Positions 62,855 to 64,000 of a stretch of 64,000 bases of DNA are shown here, piece by piece. Under the pieces are notes generated by a model that did not search any database, had not been told where the DNA came from, and saw nothing but the letters and a program-made list of their open reading frames with translations. Both the position numbers and the translations under genes were made by a program. The DNA is from CAVQCA01 sp963763115 (GTDB taxonomy: Bacteria > Pseudomonadota > Gammaproteobacteria > UBA9214), in the NCBI GenBank assembly GCA_963763115.1, contig CAVXNM010000012.1, positions 1 through 64,000 of the forward strand, given 5' to 3'. Numbering within the stretch: position 1 is the first letter of the stretch; each line of letters begins with the position of its first letter.

Positions 62855-63141
62855 AATAAGTTAATTAATGTTATTTTGATAACGTTTGTATACATATACG
62901 TATTATTTAACATTATCGTCAATATGAGTAATATACAATGAAATTTTTTCAATGTAGCTTTTTTAGTGCATTCATTAATAAGGACAGGTGGTTTATAGCT
63001 ATCAATCTGTATAAGGTAACCATCTGAAAGCGAAAAGATTATTTTCATGAGACCCGATGGACTCACGATAGGGATTCGCTGTGAAAGCTGTGTTTACACA
63101 ATCTGAACGAACGGCGAGGCTTTCTTAATGAAGAACGAGCG
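62855..63141. other. AT-rich divergent gap
   Basis: Visibly more AT-rich than its surroundings between about 62860 and 63050. It presumably holds the ribA operon promoter and that of the FG-GAP gene. No gene, no CATTGA dyad and no clear transposon end were seen. Confidence 0.5.
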
Positions 63142-64000
63142 GTGGTCTCAGCTAGCTTAAGGCGAACAATCGCCGAGCTTAACGCGGTCGTCCTCCCGGC
63201 CTTGCTTATGCTGATCCAGCTGCAGGGGCCGGCTTTTGTGAGGGCCGCGGATGCCGCCGGGCGCGTCAGCGATGTGGCGCCCAACGCTGAGTTTCGGTCC
63301 CATAAGGGAGTACAGCCAGCGGCTGGTGTTGTGGATCCCGGGGTGGGCTGGCTTGCCGGTGCCCGTCGCCACATCACCCTGCGCGAGTATCACGCCAGCG
63401 TGAACGCAAGGGGTCTGCAGGCACCCAGTCGCCGCCATGCGTTTCGTACCTACTTCGAGCCGACGGGCATCCGTGTCGTAGACCGCGTTGCCGAAGGCAG
63501 TCCGCAGCTGCTCGCCTTGCGACTCGAGCAAATGGGGCGGGCGAATTCTCTTGCGCCCGTCGTGGCCGGCAAGGTTGCAAACCACGGTGCCAGGGTCGAG
63601 ATTCATCGTGGATCTATCCTTGAGTGGTACGTGAACAGTCCCGCGGGCATCGAGCAGGGATTCACGCTGTCGAAACGCACCGAAGGCGAAGGCCCCCTGG
63701 TGCTCGATCTCTCGCTCGAAGGTGCCGATGCGTCGTTGAGTGGAGAAACAGTGCGAATTGCGACGGCGACAGGGCGCAAGCTCGCCTACGGACTGCTGAA
63801 GGCAGTCGATGCTGTGGGAGCTCCGCTGCCGGTGGAGCTGTCGGTGCCATCCGCTCACCGCTTACAGCTCCGGGTGGACGATAAGAGCGCCGTCTATCCC
63901 ATCGTGATTGATCCATTGCTAAGGGCTGACGCGGACACACTGCTCGAGTCCGATCAGGCCAAGTCACTTTTTGGCTTCTCCGTCGCCGGTGCGGGCGACG
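63142..64000 (+). CDS. FG-GAP repeat (integrin-like) surface protein, 5' part
   Basis: An open frame from a GTG at 63142 (ATG at 63208 is the alternative) to the window edge, after an in-frame TGA at 63082. The signal-like start has AVVLPALLMLIQLQGP. The mature part shows the N-terminal module common in secreted FG-GAP proteins (HAFRTYFEPTGIRVVDR, VEIHRGSILEWYVNSPAGIE, GFTLSKRTEGEGPLVLDLSL, YPIVIDPLLRAD), then the first FG-GAP repeat SLFGFSVAGAGD. Such proteins form beta-propellers outside the cell. The rest lies beyond the window. Opposite-strand frames here are shadows. Confidence 0.75.
   Translation, partial: MVSASLRRTIAELNAVVLPALLMLIQLQGPAFVRAADAAGRVSDVAPNAEFRSHKGVQPAAGVVDPGVGWLAGARRHITLREYHASVNARGLQAPSRRHAFRTYFEPTGIRVVDRVAEGSPQLLALRLEQMGRANSLAPVVAGKVANHGARVEIHRGSILEWYVNSPAGIEQGFTLSKRTEGEGPLVLDLSLEGADASLSGETVRIATATGRKLAYGLLKAVDAVGAPLPVELSVPSAHRLQLRVDDKSAVYPIVIDPLLRADADTLLESDQAKSLFGFSVAGAGD

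Overview
The window joins two unrelated genomes. Positions 1 to about 5793 are AT-rich and read, on the minus strand, as the Bacillaceae block cheR (3' end) - aroC - aroB - aroH - hisC - tyrA, with Bacillus-type strong ribosome sites and intergenic repeats. Three of these genes carry single-base frameshifts. From about 5794 to 64000 the DNA is GC-rich, with gene content of a respiratory gammaproteobacterium (a Chromatiales-like lineage is my inference). The seam lies inside two genes at once (cheR and a multiheme cytochrome), which is what a chimeric assembly looks like.

5.8-14.3 kb is a nitrogen-respiration region: a truncated multiheme cytochrome, an octaheme hydroxylamine-oxidoreductase-like cytochrome, and napDAGHB (periplasmic nitrate reductase without napC or napF). 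Two perfect FNR-type boxes precede the octaheme gene and napD. 14.4-16.8 kb holds a small membrane ORF and a TrkH/TrkA potassium uptake pair.

17-43.4 kb is a storage, compatible-solute and stress region: a GH15 glucosidase, glgB, glgX, glgC, treY, treZ, a TreT-like glycosyltransferase with a DUF5752-like partner, an encapsulin nanocompartment with its ferritin cargo, nhaA, a SpoIIAA-like protein, a cysteine-poor Crp/Fnr regulator, a phospholipase D/VTT fusion, an EEP-family phosphohydrolase, a zinc metallopeptidase and a PRC-barrel protein. An 18-bp dyad CATTGA-N6-TCAATG recurs six times (four perfect, two with one mismatch), all between genes and next to GH15, glgB, the DsrE/encapsulin block, the PLD operon, the PRC gene and the trehalose operon. 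This looks like an undescribed regulon, probably read by the local Crp/Fnr protein or a relative.

44.9-62.8 kb looks like a specialised-metabolite or surface-glycan locus: two glycosyltransferase/NTP-transferase-type proteins, two methyltransferases, a PglK-like ABC exporter, a PhyH dioxygenase, two different sulfotransferase-like proteins, a PLP decarboxylase, a double WD40 propeller, a small kinase, a 506-residue orphan, and a standalone riboflavin-pathway pair (RibD reductase domain plus GTP cyclohydrolase II). GTP cyclohydrolase II with RibD-like, WD40 and methyltransferase proteins recalls the toxoflavin (azapteridine) locus, but the set differs from it. The 5' end of ribA is tandemly duplicated with the outer start codon destroyed. 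The window ends inside an FG-GAP repeat surface protein.

I found no tRNA, rRNA, CRISPR array, insertion sequence or prophage.
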